Translations under genes and position numbers: made by a program | The notes under the pieces: generated by a model | Databases searched by the model: none | Told to the model about the DNA's origin: nothing | What the model saw: the letters and a program-made list of their open reading frames with translations, nothing else | Assembly: GCA_013298145.1 (NCBI GenBank) | Contig: JAAFJO010000003.1 | Location: forward strand, 124,001-188,000 | Direction: 5' to 3' | Length of the DNA stretch: 64,000 bases | Source of the DNA: Betaproteobacteria bacterium | GTDB lineage: Bacteria > Pseudomonadota > Gammaproteobacteria > Burkholderiales > Casimicrobiaceae | Shown here: one piece after another, positions 18,576 through 27,266 of the stretch | Position numbering within the stretch: the first letter of the stretch is position 1 | Layout of the letters: the number at the start of each line of letters is the position of its first letter

Positions 18576-19076
18576 CTACGCGTTCGCGAGCGTGTTGCGA
18601 GAGAGCAGAGCGCGTTCTTCGTCCGATATTTTTCGGATGTAGCTCGAGAACTCCGGATCTTCGCCGCGTAAAAGCAGCGGCAGCGCATGATAGAAATCAT
18701 CATGCCGAGCCCAGTGGCGCATGTAGTCTTCCCACGAATTCCAGCGGCGGCGCGCGACTTCGCTCATGTCGTCTTCGTAGGCGACGATGTACGCGCGCTC
18801 GAAAAGCGAAATCAGCATTTCGAAGATCACGCGCATGCGCTCGCGCTGTTCGTCGTTCAGCTCTGGCAAATGCGTTTGCGAGAGAAGCTTCAGATCTGCG
18901 TTTTCGAGGACGACTTTCAAAAACTCGTTGTACGCATCAGAGAGCAATTGATAGGCTTCCTCTTCCTCGTTATCGCGCTCTTTGCGCTGATCGAGGAAAT
19001 ACACAGCGATCGCGAACGGCAGACCGACCACCGTGACCACGTAGCTCGCGACTTCCCAGATGTCAGGCCATTCCAT
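18576..19076 (-). CDS. Single-pass membrane protein of unknown function
   Basis: A 166-residue protein with one N-terminal membrane helix (about residues 8-27, VASYVVTVVGLPFAIAVYFL), followed directly by a charged helix QRKERDNEEEEAYQLL. The cytoplasmic part is helical and rich in aromatic residues and glutamate, with WNSWEDYMRHWARHDDFYHALP. I do not recognise the family with certainty; it resembles small helical membrane-tethered proteins of the DUF4760 kind. It converges on uvrB with a gap of 12 bases. Confidence 0.75.
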   Translation of the reverse strand: MEWPDIWEVASYVVTVVGLPFAIAVYFLDQRKERDNEEEEAYQLLSDAYNEFLKVVLENADLKLLSQTHLPELNDEQRERMRVIFEMLISLFERAYIVAYEDDMSEVARRRWNSWEDYMRHWARHDDFYHALPLLLRGEDPEFSSYIRKISDEERALLSRNTLANA

Positions 19077-19184
19077 AGCTTTCTTGCACTCGCGATAGTC
19101 TCAATTCATGACTGGGTGGCTCGCACAACGCGGGCGTTTCCAAGCACCAGCCAAGCACATAACTAAATTAATACGCTCCTTTTT

Positions 19185-19190
19185 ATTATA
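19185..19190 (-). promoter_or_regulatory. Candidate -10 element for the 18576-19076 gene
   Basis: TATAAT is read on the minus strand about 110 bases upstream of the start. No good -35 is seen at 16-18 bases, so this is tentative. Confidence 0.3.
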
Positions 19191-19275
19191 GGGCTACCGC
19201 GCAACTCAAGTCGAAATAGAAAATTCACAAAAATACGCTCTAGTCCTTGCGTTCGCTTTCTTTTAAGCACAAAGC

Positions 19276-19788
19276 TTACTTTACTTTACCCGTTGGGATC
19301 GGCTTCTTTTGAGCGTCTAAAAGTTGCGTGAGTAGTGCAATACCGTTCTCGCGAACCCGAAATTCACCGAAACGTGCGGCTTCAAAGCGTGTTGCAGTAC
19401 CTTCTTCAAAAAAGTACGCGTTAGTGACGATGCGCACGTCTTCGCCGCGAATTCGAAACTCGATGCGCGCTTCGTTGGGAGCGAGGGCGCTGCCATCTTC
19501 TAGGCGTGCGTACTTCGCCACGTTTTCAGCATCGATCGTAGCGATGATCGAGCCGTGTTGCATGCGCTGCCGCTTGGCCGCGTCGCGTACCTCGTCTGCC
19601 ATCACGAACCGCAAGTCCATGTAGTCGCCCTGCATGAACCCACGCGGGTCGCGTGGTGCAAGCTCAAGGCGAAGAATGCGCCCGTCACTCAACGTTCGTT
19701 CGTGGGTTGCGATGGCGTGGTTGACGGCAACGAGCGCTGCGACCAAGCCGAAAAGCCAGATTGCACGACGGACCAGCGTGGAGTTCAT
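19276..19788 (-). CDS. GDYXXLXY-motif membrane-anchored protein
   Basis: A 170-residue protein with an N-terminal membrane anchor (WLFGLVAALVAVNHAIA) and the motif GFMQGDYMDLRF that defines the GDYXXLXY family; the rest is a beta-rich extracytoplasmic domain. The track's 241-residue frame is longer, but the ATG at 19788 overlaps the DUF4401 stop in an ATGA arrangement, showing the real start. It is the last gene of a three-gene operon with DUF4401 and DUF2157 membrane proteins; the three are regularly found together. Function is unknown. Confidence 0.88.
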   Translation of the reverse strand: MNSTLVRRAIWLFGLVAALVAVNHAIATHERTLSDGRILRLELAPRDPRGFMQGDYMDLRFVMADEVRDAAKRQRMQHGSIIATIDAENVAKYARLEDGSALAPNEARIEFRIRGEDVRIVTNAYFFEEGTATRFEAARFGEFRVRENGIALLTQLLDAQKKPIPTGKVK

Positions 19789-20858
19789 TGCGCGTTCTCC
19801 GAAGCGAAGTTGAGGCGAGAAACTACGAACGCTGAAATTGCAAGTATGGCTGCAACGAAAGCAAGCGAGACGGCCTTTTGCATGAGCGTTGTATTGATTT
19901 GATAATAGTAGCCAACCAAGTAGCACGCTGCTGCGACGAGCGCGAGCGCACTGGCTCGGATGTGGCCACGTGCGTACGCGAGCACAAACGCGATCGCGCA
20001 CGCGATCAATCCTGGTGCTGCGAACGCTGCGGCTGAAAATGAAAGCGCACCTAGTAGTGATGCGCCACGACTTGAAGCCTTTGCTCGCTTCGTCAGATAA
20101 AACACCACCGCGAGTAACACTACAGCAAGCGCTGCCGAACGATACCCGGGCGTCGTGCCACGTTCACGGATGAAGTCGGCGAAACCAACGGCGCACACAA
20201 AAATCAAAATCGCCCATGCGGCATAACCAACGGGTCGCAGGAGCGAGTCTCTCTGCGTTGCAAGGTTCTGCGTCTCGCTTAACCAGATCACGGTAGCTGC
20301 CGCTGCAACAAACGCCGGAAACAGGTATTCGACTTTCGCCTCGTAGAACAAAACCGCAATCGCGCACAACGCAAATAGGCTCGACATGAAGCGATGCATG
20401 CGGTGCGGAATCAGCAGCAGCAACCCAGTTTGGAGCGCTAGACAAAAGAGTGCGACGATCACCAACGCGCCGCGCCCCGACCATTTATCCATGAGGCTGA
20501 AGAACGCGACCAAGATCGAAAGTTGTCCTGCAACCGAGAGCGATTGCGCGAAGTGCTCCAGGAACTCCGTGTGCTTTGAAACGGTGAAAAGTTTCCAAGC
20601 AACGTATAAAAGGATCGAGCCAATCACCCAAAATGCGCCGACAGAATCAAATATTGCGTAAAACGGTGCAGCCATCGAAATCAACAGAAAGACACCCGAG
20701 AGCCACCCCAAAAACCCCATCAGTACGCGACCGACCACCGGCGCGTGCTCAGGAGGGAGCGCAATTTCAGGCAAATCACCACGAACCAGGTTCTCCGATG
20801 AAAGTTTTGACCAAAGCGCGCCGAGCGTGAGACGATGCGAAGTTGACGATGCGTTCAT
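19785..20858 (-). CDS. DUF4401 multi-pass membrane protein
   Basis: A 357-residue polytopic protein with about ten hydrophobic segments and short loops. The N-terminal cytoplasmic part (LTLGALWSKLSSENLV) and the segment ending in the C-terminal AISAFVVSRLNF match the DUF4401 family. It overlaps the DUF2157 gene upstream and the GDYXXLXY gene downstream, each by four bases (ATGA), so the three are translationally coupled and probably form one membrane complex. The role is unknown. Confidence 0.87.
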   Translation of the reverse strand: MNASSTSHRLTLGALWSKLSSENLVRGDLPEIALPPEHAPVVGRVLMGFLGWLSGVFLLISMAAPFYAIFDSVGAFWVIGSILLYVAWKLFTVSKHTEFLEHFAQSLSVAGQLSILVAFFSLMDKWSGRGALVIVALFCLALQTGLLLLIPHRMHRFMSSLFALCAIAVLFYEAKVEYLFPAFVAAAATVIWLSETQNLATQRDSLLRPVGYAAWAILIFVCAVGFADFIRERGTTPGYRSAALAVVLLAVVFYLTKRAKASSRGASLLGALSFSAAAFAAPGLIACAIAFVLAYARGHIRASALALVAAACYLVGYYYQINTTLMQKAVSLAFVAAILAISAFVVSRLNFASENAQ

Positions 20859-21961
20859 AGATTCGTACCCTGCGGAAGCGCGCGAGTTGAGTGTTGCCTA
20901 CTAAGACTGCGAATCAGTACTGCGCCCATGGTGACGCCACCCGCGAGTAACGCGGCTGACAAAAAGAACAGGGCGCCTGAGTCTCGCCACGCGTAATCGA
21001 CGGCGCTCAGCACCCAACGCATTGCGACGATGAGCCCACAAGTCCACGCTGCGTAGAGAACGGTTGCGTCAAAGTATCCGCGCCCGATGCGCGAACACAC
21101 AAAAAAACTCCCAGCGATCACCAGTGCTGCGATCGCGTCGAATCGGGTGACGCTGAAGGCGCGATCAGCGCGCTCGAATGCAAGCAGATCACTGCCGGTG
21201 AACGAGCAAAAGCTCGACCATGTGAGCGCCGCTAGTAGCGCGATCCGCCATAGCCAGCGATGGTTAAAGGCTTCGAAGCGTTGAGCGACGTAAAAGCAGA
21301 TCGCAAAAAGCACGTTAGCAATGATGGCGCCCGTGAACACAGTTGTGGCCTGCAACGTATCGCGCACCCACGGGGCGTGATTGGCCCACAGGGTGAGTGC
21401 AATTTGCACGACAAGAAACCAGAGCAAGGTATAGCCCCACCAACGCGCAGCAAAAATCCACGGGAGCGCAAGCGCGGCCCACACAACGAAGAGTTGATAA
21501 GTGTCAGCCCCCGTTTGATAAGTTTGCCCTGTAAATGCGAGTAATCCACCGAGCGCGAACAGTACAAAAATTGACGCGGCCTTGTGAATGAGCGGCTTGT
21601 GAGCGCAGATCACCGCGACCAATACAGCGAAGACGAGCGCACTCTCGAAGAGCGCAAAGCGGAACCACCGCCCTAGCGCATCCCAATTGAAAGCAATGAA
21701 ACACACAACTGCTGCGCTCGCGCACGCGCCCGCGCCAACGGAGCCAATTCGCGTTAAGGCTTTTTGCCAGTCAGACGCGCTTGGTGCGCTGCCGATCAGC
21801 TCGCGCGCGCGGTCGATCGCAGCTGCACTGAGGGTGGTTTGGTGTGTAAGTGCGCGCAGCAGCGAAGGATCCGCGATCACATCCTCTGCATGCTGGATGA
21901 TTGAGTTGGACGCTGCGCGTGGCGCGGTGTCGGGTGGTGGCTCGGGTGTAGTTGAGTTCAT
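20855..21961 (-). CDS. DUF2157 multi-pass membrane protein
   Basis: The 368-residue protein has a soluble N-terminal part with a helix typical for DUF2157 (ALTHQTTLSAAAIDRARELI) and then about ten membrane segments (for example FIAFNWDALGRWFRFAL, LGGLLAFTGQTYQTGADTYQLF). The ATG at 21961 (MNSTTPEPPP) is chosen; the longer frame would add 30 residues reaching into the promoter area shared with marC. It heads the operon DUF2157-DUF4401-GDYXXLXY. The conserved GQTYQTGADTYQLF stretch is typical of this family. No biochemical role is known. Confidence 0.87.
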   Translation of the reverse strand: MNSTTPEPPPDTAPRAASNSIIQHAEDVIADPSLLRALTHQTTLSAAAIDRARELIGSAPSASDWQKALTRIGSVGAGACASAAVVCFIAFNWDALGRWFRFALFESALVFAVLVAVICAHKPLIHKAASIFVLFALGGLLAFTGQTYQTGADTYQLFVVWAALALPWIFAARWWGYTLLWFLVVQIALTLWANHAPWVRDTLQATTVFTGAIIANVLFAICFYVAQRFEAFNHRWLWRIALLAALTWSSFCSFTGSDLLAFERADRAFSVTRFDAIAALVIAGSFFVCSRIGRGYFDATVLYAAWTCGLIVAMRWVLSAVDYAWRDSGALFFLSAALLAGGVTMGAVLIRSLSRQHSTRALPQGTNL

Positions 21962-22065
21962 GAAGCCAGTGTAGGCGCGCGGATGAAGAACAACAAACAT
22001 TTGGCGTTTGAGTATCAACCGACGATACCAAGGGTTCGTCGTATCGACCATGACAAAATGCCAAT

Positions 22066-22716
22066 ATGGAATTTGCTGCTTACTTGAAGTCGTTTCTCGG
22101 CTTGCTCGCCATTGTTGATCCGCTCATCGCGGTACCGCTTTTTCTTGCGTTAACGCCGAGCGCGACGCCGCGTGACCGTAAGCGCATTGCGCGCATTGCG
22201 GCAGTTTCCGTGTTTTTCATCCTCGCGGGTGGCATGCTCTTTGGTGGCCCAGTGCTCCAGTTTTTCGGCATCTCGTTGCCTTCGTTCAAAGTAGCGGGCG
22301 CCATCTTGCTGTTGATGAGCGCGATGTCCGCGTTTAACGCGGAAACAGGTCGCACCCGTCAAACTCCAGAAGAGCAAGCCGAGGCGACGCACAAGCACGC
22401 CGTCGCCGTCGTTCCGCTGGCGACGCCTTTGCTTGCAGGCCCAGGCTCGATCTCCATGGTGATCGTGTTTGGACAATCACATGCGGGAATCGCCGCGTTT
22501 GGCAAAGCGGCGCATCTAGGCATCATGGCCTTGGTGATTCTTGTCGTTGCGCTGCTCACATGGCTCGCGCTGCGCGCGGCTGAACGTGTCTCCACCGTAC
22601 TCGGCGTGACGGGAATGAATATCCTCACGCGCGTAGGCGGCCTGATCACCGCTGCACTCGCTATCGAGATTTTGGCCTCCGGCCTCACGGGGTTATTCCC
22701 TGGCTGGAAAAACTAG
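22066..22716 (+). CDS. MarC/YchE-family membrane protein
   Basis: A 216-residue inner-membrane protein with six predicted membrane helices. The start MEFAAYLKSFLGLLAIVDPL and the motif PLATPLLAGPGSISMVI are characteristic of the MarC family. Its proposed role in multiple antibiotic resistance was not confirmed, so function is unknown. It diverges from the DUF2157 operon with about 100 bases between starts, and its TAG stop overlaps the GTG start of yaeQ by one base. Confidence 0.92.
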   Translation: MEFAAYLKSFLGLLAIVDPLIAVPLFLALTPSATPRDRKRIARIAAVSVFFILAGGMLFGGPVLQFFGISLPSFKVAGAILLLMSAMSAFNAETGRTRQTPEEQAEATHKHAVAVVPLATPLLAGPGSISMVIVFGQSHAGIAAFGKAAHLGIMALVILVVALLTWLALRAAERVSTVLGVTGMNILTRVGGLITAALAIEILASGLTGLFPGWKN

Positions 22717-23264
22717 TGGCGCTACGTTCAACGATTTTTAAGTTTGCGCTTGATGTCGCCGACATTGATCGCGGTTATTACGCGACGCATGCACTCACCG
22801 TTGCGCGTCATCCGTCCGAAACGGATGAACGGATGATGATTCGTCTGCTCGCCTTCGCACTTCACGCAAGCGAAACGCTTGAATTCGGCAAGGGCTTGTC
22901 GAGCGACGATGAACCGGCGCTGTGGGATCGCGACTTAACAGGACGAATCACACACTGGATCGAAGTGGGCCTGCCTGATGAACGGCTGCTCCGTCGCGCT
23001 TGCGGTCGAGCAGATCGCGTCACTTTGTATGCGTACGGCAACGAACGCGCCGTCAGTTTGTGGTGGGAGCCGTACGAAGCGCTATTGAAAAAGCAAGAAA
23101 AGCTCACGGTGGTCGCAATCGCTCCTGAAAGCGCAAAACTGCTATCGACGATTGCCGAACGAAATGCGTCACTGCAGCTCGTGGTCCAAGACGGCGATGT
23201 TTGGGTCAGCACCGATGCGGACCGCTGGATGCTCAGCTCAAAAACGCTCAAACCGTCGGAATAG
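22716..23264 (+). CDS. yaeQ: YaeQ family protein
   Basis: A 182-residue soluble protein. The N-terminus ALRSTIFKFALDVADIDRGYY and the block HPSETDERMMIRLLAFALHA are signatures of YaeQ, a PD-(D/E)XK-like fold first described as a suppressor of RfaH loss. The start is GTG, overlapping the marC stop by one base (TAGTG), indicating translational coupling. The full length is kept. The molecular function remains unclear in the family. Confidence 0.92.
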   Translation: MALRSTIFKFALDVADIDRGYYATHALTVARHPSETDERMMIRLLAFALHASETLEFGKGLSSDDEPALWDRDLTGRITHWIEVGLPDERLLRRACGRADRVTLYAYGNERAVSLWWEPYEALLKKQEKLTVVAIAPESAKLLSTIAERNASLQLVVQDGDVWVSTDADRWMLSSKTLKPSE

Positions 23265-23591
23265 CTACGTATTTCTGCCGTGCTCCCGCCAAGCCGAAAC
23301 ACCATCGTTATCGATGGGCTCAACCCACTGGGAGAAGGACCGCTACGCGTAACTTGCGCTCTGGCTTTGAAGCTGTCTGCAAGTCGAGAATCTTCCTGGG
23401 CCTAGAGCTTTTTAGCGGATTAGTCGATTGTTACTATAATCGTTCTCGCGTGCAATGAACGCAAGGGATTCGACAATTTAGCAACGTGCTGTATTACCTC
23501 CTGTTTTGCAGTTAGGATCCAGATTTCTGTGATTTTTATGCTAACGTCATAACGTCGACGTCGTTAGTGCTGTCTTCGATAGAGACGGTCT
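23265..23591 (+). other. 327-base intergenic region with candidate promoter of the DUF1800 operon
   Basis: TATAAT occurs at 23435-23440; a matching -35 (TTAGCG at 17 bases) is poor. The rest shows no gene, repeat or hairpin of note. Confidence 0.4.
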
Positions 23592-25613
23592 TTGGGGTGG
23601 CAGTTGGTCTTCATTCGGAAAAAACGTCATACGTTGCGTCGGGTGGCCCGGTGGGGCGTGTATCCAAGCGTCTTGGCCGCGGCGTTCCTCGCTGGCTCAC
23701 TGCACGCGCAATGCCCCACCAATGTGGCGGGTGGATCATTACCGCGGCTCACGATCGATGGCGTGCTGCTTGCGCGTTACGCTCAAGGGATACGCAATCC
23801 GGAATTGACGAGCGGGCTCGCGAGTGCGGGACAAATCTCAAATACGGCGCAATCGAGCATTGCAAGTAACGAGGCGTCGTTTGACGTGGACGGCGACGGC
23901 AGTTTCACCGCAACCGATGCGTTGATCTTGTCGCGCCACATCGCGGGCGTCAAAGGCGATGGGCTGCTACAGGGGGTGACTGTCGGCGCGCTCGGCACGC
24001 GCAAGAGCGCAGCCGACATTTCAGCCTATTTGTCGAGCGGTTGTCCGTTCGTGCTAGCGCCCACTCGCAAACAGGCATCGCGCTTTCTCGCGCAAGCAAG
24101 CTTTGGCGCAAAACGCGAAGACATCACCGCGCTCACACAATCCACAATTCCGCAGTGGATCGAGGCGCAATTTCAGAAGCCTAGTGTGAGCCATGTTGCA
24201 ATCGTCGACGACTTGGTCGAACGGTTCTACAACGGGAACGATAGCCAAGGCCCGCTCGCAAATGTTGAATCCGTGTTTCGGCAAGCGGCATACGGTGACG
24301 ATCAATTGCGGCAACGCATGGCTTGGGCGCTCTCGCAAATATTCGTGATTGGCGAATCGACAACACCGCGTGACTCGAGCATCGGTTCTACCTATCTCGA
24401 CATCCTGAATCGCAACGCGTTTGGCAACTATCGTCAGTTGCTCGAAGACATCACGCGTTCGAGTTCAATGGGGCTTTACTTAAGCCACATGGGTAACGAA
24501 AAGGAGGACCCCACAACCGGACGATTGCCCGACGAAAACTACGCGCGGGAAATCATGCAACTCTTTACCATCGGTTTGTGGGAGTTGAATCCGGACGGCA
24601 CGCGAAAGCTCGATACCGAAGGCAAGCCAATTCCGACTTACGGACAAAACGACATTCGCGGTCTTGCCAAGGTGTTCACTGGATTTACGTATTCGCGCTG
24701 TTTGACCGATAGCAACCCTGGCATCTGTTTGTACGGGTCACGCCTGGGCTGGTCACCCGAGCCGACGATGGTGCCGTTCCAGGCCTATCACTCGACGAGT
24801 TCGAAGCAGTTTTTAGGGCGCACGCTCGCAGCAAACCGAGCCGCGCGTGACGATTTGCGCGATGCGCTCGACATCGTGTTCAATCATGCCAATGTAGGGC
24901 CGTTCGTCGCCAAACTCCTCATTCAGAGATTCACGACGAGTAACCCGTCCCCCGCGTATGTAAAGCGGGTTGCAGCCGCGTTCGATAACAACGGAGCGGG
25001 TATCCGAGGCGATTTAAAGGCTGTCCTTCGAGCGATCCTGCTCGATCCCGAAGCGCGCGACGCAACGCGTATCGCCGACGATCCAAAATGGGGAAAGTTG
25101 CGCGAACCGATTGTGCGCTGGATGCATTTTTTGCGCACCTTTTCGCTGCCTAACACGGAGGGACGCGCGTACTACGATTTCAATCGGATGACGCCCGCGT
25201 TCGGGCAATGGCCTTTGGGCGCACCGAGTATTTTTAACTTCTATCGCCCGACCTACTCGCCGCCTGGCCCACTCAAAACAGAAAAGATTCTCGCGCCAGA
25301 ATTCCAGATCACTCACGAGTTCACAGCGGCCGCAACGCACAACGAGTTTCACTGGTGGATCAGCCTCGACGCCGACGGACTCTACGGAATTCACCGAGAT
25401 AACAGACAGTGGCTCGATGCCATCGCGGGCAACACCGCTGCGCTTGTCGATGAGCTCGATGTGCTCTTGACCTACGGCACGCTGAGCCCTGTAAGCCGCG
25501 CCGCGATGATCGAAGCCATCAACACCGTGCCTGGCTACCTTGGCAACAAAGGCCGCGCGAAAATGGCGCTGAAGCTCTTTTTCGTGTCGCCCGATTACAT
25601 GGTGTTGAAGTAG
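23592..25613 (+). CDS. DUF1800 exported protein with N-terminal dockerin-like repeat
   Basis: The protein (673 residues from the track start) has a basic N-terminus (RKKRHTLRR), a signal peptide ending near GSLHAQ, then two dockerin-like segments: LTIDGVLLARYAQGI and, about 55 residues on, DVDGDGSFTATDALILSR, which keeps the calcium-binding Asp pattern of an EF-hand. DUF1800 follows from about residue 155 (ASRFLAQASFGAK...NENYAREIMQLFTIGLWEL). The start is uncertain: the track uses a TTG and no ATG lies before the signal peptide. It is followed nine bases later by the DUF1501 gene, its usual partner. The pair's substrate is not known. Confidence 0.86.
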   Translation: MGWQLVFIRKKRHTLRRVARWGVYPSVLAAAFLAGSLHAQCPTNVAGGSLPRLTIDGVLLARYAQGIRNPELTSGLASAGQISNTAQSSIASNEASFDVDGDGSFTATDALILSRHIAGVKGDGLLQGVTVGALGTRKSAADISAYLSSGCPFVLAPTRKQASRFLAQASFGAKREDITALTQSTIPQWIEAQFQKPSVSHVAIVDDLVERFYNGNDSQGPLANVESVFRQAAYGDDQLRQRMAWALSQIFVIGESTTPRDSSIGSTYLDILNRNAFGNYRQLLEDITRSSSMGLYLSHMGNEKEDPTTGRLPDENYAREIMQLFTIGLWELNPDGTRKLDTEGKPIPTYGQNDIRGLAKVFTGFTYSRCLTDSNPGICLYGSRLGWSPEPTMVPFQAYHSTSSKQFLGRTLAANRAARDDLRDALDIVFNHANVGPFVAKLLIQRFTTSNPSPAYVKRVAAAFDNNGAGIRGDLKAVLRAILLDPEARDATRIADDPKWGKLREPIVRWMHFLRTFSLPNTEGRAYYDFNRMTPAFGQWPLGAPSIFNFYRPTYSPPGPLKTEKILAPEFQITHEFTAAATHNEFHWWISLDADGLYGIHRDNRQWLDAIAGNTAALVDELDVLLTYGTLSPVSRAAMIEAINTVPGYLGNKGRAKMALKLFFVSPDYMVLK

Positions 25614-25622
25614 GAGGCACGC

Positions 25623-27062
25623 ATGAAGCGCATCATTGATGACACGAGATTTTCGGCGAAGCGGCGGGAATTGCTCAAGGGCTCGGCGGCGTGGGCCGCC
25701 GGTAGCGCGGGCGCGTTCGCGTTCAACATGCAATGCATGGCGCAGGCGGCAAATCCCACCGACTACAAAGCGCTAGTTTGTATTTTTTTGTTCGGCGGCA
25801 ACGACAGTGGCAACACCGTGATTCCATACGATCAGGCGCAATACAACGCGTATCTGACGGCGCGCGAAGGCTCAACATCGCGACCTTACGGCATCACGCG
25901 ATTGCGCACTGACTTGTTGCCAATCGCAGCTGCGTCCATCAGCGATGGCCGCAGTCTCGGATTACCAAAGGAAATGAGTGCACTCAAGGCGCTATACGAT
26001 AGCGGCAAGGCAGCGGTCGTTACCAATCTTGGTGTGCTTTCCGAGCCGACGACGCGCAGCGCGTACGAGGGCGCGAGCGTTGAAATTCCGCCGCAACTGT
26101 TTTCACACTCAGATCAAGCCAGTTTCTGGCAAGCGGGTGTACCGTCTTATTCTGTCGCTAGCGGATGGGGCGGGCGAGTTGTCGATCTCTTCGCGTCAGC
26201 AAATGTGAATGGGCGCGTGTCTTCATCCGTCTCGATTGCAGGCACCAACCTGTGGCAAGTAGGCGATCAGGTGATCCCATTTCCCGTTGACGCGGAAGAC
26301 GGCGCAGTCGGGCTCTACAGTATGGATGAGGCTGCCTACGCAAAAGCGATGAACACAATGTGGAACGCAGCGCGGTCAAACGCACTTGAGCGCGAAGTAG
26401 TGCGCGTCTACAAACGCTCAATTGCCGGCGCACAAGCGGTCTCCGATGCGCTACTCGCCGCCAGTGCGCTCGATTCCGAGTTCCCACGAAGCGCGCCGCC
26501 GGAAGTGCCAGGCCCCGCACGTGGTTGGCATGCGAGTCTGATGTCGCAACTTTCGACCGTCGCACGAATGATTTCGTCGCGACAAATGCTCGGGCTCAAA
26601 CGCCAGACATTTTTTGTAAGCATCGGCGGCTTCGATATGCACAACACGCTCGAACATCATCGCTATGCGCTGCAAGCGGTGAGCGATGCGATGGCCAGGT
26701 TCTACACAGTTACGGATCAACTCGGTGTGGCCGACAAAGTGACTACGTTCACCGCGAGCGACTTCGGGCGTCCGCTGCAAGTCAACGGGACCGGCTCAGA
26801 TCATGGTTGGGGTGGTCATCACTTCGTAGTCGGCGGTGCGGTCAACGGCGGTAATCTGTACGGCACTTTCCCCAACATGACAATGAGCGGCCCACAGTAC
26901 ACCGGCAATCAAGGGCATCTGATCCCAACGACGAGTGTCGATCAGTATGCGGCGACGATGGCTAAATGGTTTGGCGTATCAGCAAGCGATATTGCGCAGA
27001 CCGTGGTTCCACGAATCGGCCGATACGCCACGGCAGACCTCGGATTTCTTCGCGCGACGTGA
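25623..27062 (+). CDS. DUF1501 exported protein (Tat-type signal)
   Basis: The 479-residue protein starts with a twin-basic, twin-arginine-like leader (SAKRRELLKGSAAWAAG) and belongs to DUF1501, an alkaline-phosphatase/sulfatase-fold family. Motifs include FLFGGNDSGNTVIPY, a serine-containing strand near QLFSHSDQASFW, and the C-terminal DHGWGGHHFVVGG likely to hold metal ligands. A strong AGGAGG site lies eight bases before the ATG. DUF1800 and DUF1501 proteins occur side by side in many bacteria and are thought to act together outside the cytoplasm. The leader lacks a perfect RR-x-F-L-K, so Tat export is probable rather than certain. Confidence 0.9.
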   Translation: MKRIIDDTRFSAKRRELLKGSAAWAAGSAGAFAFNMQCMAQAANPTDYKALVCIFLFGGNDSGNTVIPYDQAQYNAYLTAREGSTSRPYGITRLRTDLLPIAAASISDGRSLGLPKEMSALKALYDSGKAAVVTNLGVLSEPTTRSAYEGASVEIPPQLFSHSDQASFWQAGVPSYSVASGWGGRVVDLFASANVNGRVSSSVSIAGTNLWQVGDQVIPFPVDAEDGAVGLYSMDEAAYAKAMNTMWNAARSNALEREVVRVYKRSIAGAQAVSDALLAASALDSEFPRSAPPEVPGPARGWHASLMSQLSTVARMISSRQMLGLKRQTFFVSIGGFDMHNTLEHHRYALQAVSDAMARFYTVTDQLGVADKVTTFTASDFGRPLQVNGTGSDHGWGGHHFVVGGAVNGGNLYGTFPNMTMSGPQYTGNQGHLIPTTSVDQYAATMAKWFGVSASDIAQTVVPRIGRYATADLGFLRAT

Positions 27063-27159
27063 GCTCCCATCGAGCGCGGTACTGTCAGTGTGTCGCCTAC
27101 TCGCACGTTGCGCCCCAACCGTTGCTCAACCGCCGAACTCCGTCTCGCAGGTCCAATAT

Positions 27160-27260
27160 GTAGGCGCGGAATTAGCCGCGCTCCTTCATTTGCGACAGCG
27201 ACTCGAAGTCGTCGCGTACAGCGCGAATCGCGAGAGCGACCCCTACTCGTCGCCTACAAG
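27160..27260. repeat. Dispersed repeat, GTAGGCGCGG/CGTCGCCTAC family, copy 1
   Basis: It begins GTAGGCGCGGAATTAGCCGCGC and ends CGTCGCCTACAAG with internal GAGAGCGACCCC, an overall inverted-repeat layout. Related copies lie at 30582-30657 and 35370-35498. This copy ends seven bases before the stop codon of the GIY-YIG gene, at the downstream edge of the island. Confidence 0.75.
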
Positions 27261-27266
27261 GTGCCA

